Assembly (NCBI RefSeq): GCF_003860125.1
Contig: NZ_RQYL01000013.1
Location: 1 to 64,000, forward strand
DNA length: 64,000 bases
Direction: 5' to 3'
Source: Fretibacterium sp. OH1220_COT-178
GTDB taxonomy: Bacteria; Synergistota; Synergistia; Synergistales; Aminobacteriaceae
Below are positions 62,562 to 64,000 of this stretch, one piece after another; positions within the stretch are counted from its first letter, which is position 1; each line of letters starts with the position of its first letter. The notes beneath the pieces were generated by a model. That model was not told the DNA's origin and searched no databases. It was given only the letters and a program-made list of their open reading frames with translations. The position numbers and the translations under genes were made by a program.

Positions 62562-63725
62562 ATGGATGACAGAGCCGCATACCGCATTCGGCGGATCGGG
62601 ATCGAGGGGTTTCGAAGGCTGCGCTCGGTGGATATTGCGGTGAAGCCTTTCATGGTTCTGATCGGCGCCAATGGCGTGGGAAAGACCTCGTTGCTGGACG
62701 CCCTTACCCTCCTGTCCGCTTCGGCCGCGGGAAAGCTGGGGGAGACCCTGTCCCGGTTCGGGGGGGTCGCAAAATTGCTCACTCGCAGCAAATGTGGGGG
62801 GATCACCTTGTCGGTGGAGATGGAGGTCCCCGGCCACGAGCCACTCATGTATCGGCTTCGACTGGAGTCCGAGGGGGTGGGATTTTCCATCGCCGAGGAG
62901 ACGCTGTCGCAACGCAAACTGGGGTATGCTCAGCCCTTCCTCCATATCGATTCCCGCCACGGAAGAATTCAATATTTCAACGCAGAGGCAGGGAAGCTCG
63001 ACGCCCCGAATTGGGACTACAACCCCGTGGAGACAGCCCTTGCGCAGGTTCCCAAGATGTTCCGCCAGCCGGAGGCCCTGCGGCGCATTCTGGCGACCGC
63101 TACGCAGTATCACGCCTTGGACGTGGGAAACCGTGCCCCGGTGAGGCTGCCCCAGTCTGTGAAGCCCGTGGGACTCCCGGGGGCCAATGGAGAGGATCTT
63201 CTCCCGTTCCTGTACGCTCTGCGGGAGAGTAACCGGTCGCGCTTCGACGCGGTGACGGATGCCCTGAAGGCGGCGTTCCCGGACTTTGAGGCGTTGAGCT
63301 TTCCGCCCGCGGCCTCCGGGATGCTGGCGTTGTCCTGGAAGGACAAAAAGTTTTCCAGCCCGATGTATGCAGACGAGCTTTCCGAGGGCACCCTGCGCTT
63401 TCTCTGGCTGACGGCGCTGCTCCAGAGCCCAGAGCTCCCGATGATGACGCTGATCGACGAGCCCGAGGTAAGTCTGCACCCCGAGCTTCTGGCCTTGTTA
63501 TCCGATCTGATGCGGGAGGCCTCCGGCAGGACGCAGCTGATCGTCGCGACCCATTCCGACCGATTCGTCCGCTTTTTGAAGCCGGAGGAGGTCTATGTGA
63601 TGGATGTCGGCGAGGAAGGGGAGGCGACGGTGACCCCTGCGGACGCCCTGGGTCTCGAGACCTGGCTCGAAGATTATGCTTTGGACGAGGTCTGGCGGAT
63701 GGGGCGGATGGGAGGGCGGGCGTGA
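62562..63725 (+). CDS. AAA/ABC-type ATPase of the predicted-ATPase (COG4637-like) group
   Basis: A 387-residue soluble ATPase related to RecF/OLD-type proteins. Walker A is GANGVGKTS near 36-44, an ABC-like signature LSEGTLR near 277, Walker B MMTLIDEPEVSLHP near 295-308 and a switch His in ATHSDRF near 328-334. It begins ten bases after hutU and overlaps the next gene (GTGA). ATPase plus DUF4276-like partner pairs are commonly regarded as candidate defence or toxin systems; no function is proven here. Confidence 0.85.
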   Translation: MDDRAAYRIRRIGIEGFRRLRSVDIAVKPFMVLIGANGVGKTSLLDALTLLSASAAGKLGETLSRFGGVAKLLTRSKCGGITLSVEMEVPGHEPLMYRLRLESEGVGFSIAEETLSQRKLGYAQPFLHIDSRHGRIQYFNAEAGKLDAPNWDYNPVETALAQVPKMFRQPEALRRILATATQYHALDVGNRAPVRLPQSVKPVGLPGANGEDLLPFLYALRESNRSRFDAVTDALKAAFPDFEALSFPPAASGMLALSWKDKKFSSPMYADELSEGTLRFLWLTALLQSPELPMMTLIDEPEVSLHPELLALLSDLMREASGRTQLIVATHSDRFVRFLKPEEVYVMDVGEEGEATVTPADALGLETWLEDYALDEVWRMGRMGGRA

Positions 63726-64000
63726 AGATCTCGATTATCGTGGAAGGAAGGACGGAGACGGCCTTTAAGGAGGCCCTCTCCGATTTTTTGAGAACACGGA
63801 TTGCCCGGATGCCAAAATTGGATTTCGTCCCCCAAGACGGTCGCGTTCCCAAGGGAGAAAAATTGAAACGGTTGGTGCTGGCCCTGCTGGCGGACGGAAC
63901 GGATCACGTTGTCGCGCTGACGGACGTCTACACGGGAACCCGACCGCCCGATTTCCATGACGCCGACGACGCGAAGAGAAAGATGCTCGGCTGGGTAGGG
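63722..64000 (+). CDS. DUF4276-like protein, truncated by the window end
   Basis: The first 93 residues of a protein starting at GTG 63722, which overlaps the stop of the ATPase gene. It opens KISIIVEGRTETAFKEAL, the typical beginning of DUF4276 (a Toprim-like fold with an acidic EGxTE motif), and shows LTDVYTGTRPPDF further on. It is probably the effector or partner of the adjacent ATPase. The rest lies outside the window. Confidence 0.75.
   Translation, partial: MKISIIVEGRTETAFKEALSDFLRTRIARMPKLDFVPQDGRVPKGEKLKRLVLALLADGTDHVVALTDVYTGTRPPDFHDADDAKRKMLGWVG

Noticed and set aside
59895-63479. A 1194-codon minus-strand open frame
   Set aside because: Only its last 149 codons are a gene (the IscR-like regulator); the rest is the antisense shadow of hutU and the ATPase gene.

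Overview
The window is a GC-rich bacterial chromosome segment. The best taxonomic clue is the C-terminal tail of the large secreted protein at 16111-18633: a Gly/Ser-rich stretch, an invariant-looking Cys, a hydrophobic helix and an Arg-rich end. This matches the Synerg-CTERM sorting signal known from the Synergistetes (Synergistota). Amino-acid catabolism genes, TRAP transport, corrinoid methyl transfer, selenoproteins and few oxygen-dependent functions fit an anaerobic, amino-acid-using member of that phylum. The genus cannot be told from the sequence.

Layout. 1-1725: an IS1380-like transposase with a structured 3' end. 1861-2120: a perfectly spaced promoter, a foldable RNA and a strong terminator with no credible ORF between them, a candidate small RNA. 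2337-11911 (+): a continuous operon with a TAXI-type TRAP transporter, a CobW-type GTPase, a B12-binding corrinoid protein, three UroD-fold methyltransferase-like proteins and a RACo-type reductive activator. 12044-15626 (-): peroxide defence with a TrxR/AhpF-like flavoprotein, AhpC, a PerR-like regulator with its promoter/operator, and a second peroxiredoxin whose peroxidatic residue is encoded by UGA (selenocysteine) with an adjacent SECIS-like hairpin. 16111-21763: secreted/surface proteins and a small intergenic repeat cluster. 21772-24697 (-): hutI and hutH; the urocanase partner lies far away at 60537-62552.

25254-34709: a formate dehydrogenase island. It has fdhD, NuoG-like/NuoF/NuoE electron-transfer subunits and a divergent selenocysteine-containing catalytic subunit fdhA (UGA at 30475 plus SECIS). 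The molybdenum-cofactor genes mobA, moeA and mobB follow. folD (34780) adds one-carbon metabolism and a FocA-type formate channel sits at 44465. 35799-44294 (-): a putative catabolic island with a triple-rhodanese protein, a BCCT transporter, a YfcC carrier, an ornithine-cyclodeaminase-like protein, an aromatic-amino-acid-lyase homologue that lacks the Ala-Ser-Gly needed to form the MIO cofactor, and a LysR regulator.

45552-51103 (-): a complete peptide/nickel-type ABC importer. 51431-55961 (+): an OpgG/OpgH glucan synthesis pair with two small unknown genes. 56216-58105: CstA. 58203-60344 (-): NifU-like scaffold, cysteine desulfurase and IscR-like regulator. 60537-62552: urocanate hydratase. 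62562-64000: an AAA ATPase and the beginning of a DUF4276-like partner, cut by the window end.

The strongest special observations are the two selenoprotein genes, which a standard gene caller would split or truncate; the MIO-less lyase homologue beside a betaine-type transporter; the unassigned RNA at 1896-2115; and the hairpin-rich intergenic elements at 21460-21763 and 32186-32342. All functional calls rest on reading sequence motifs by eye; no database search was run.
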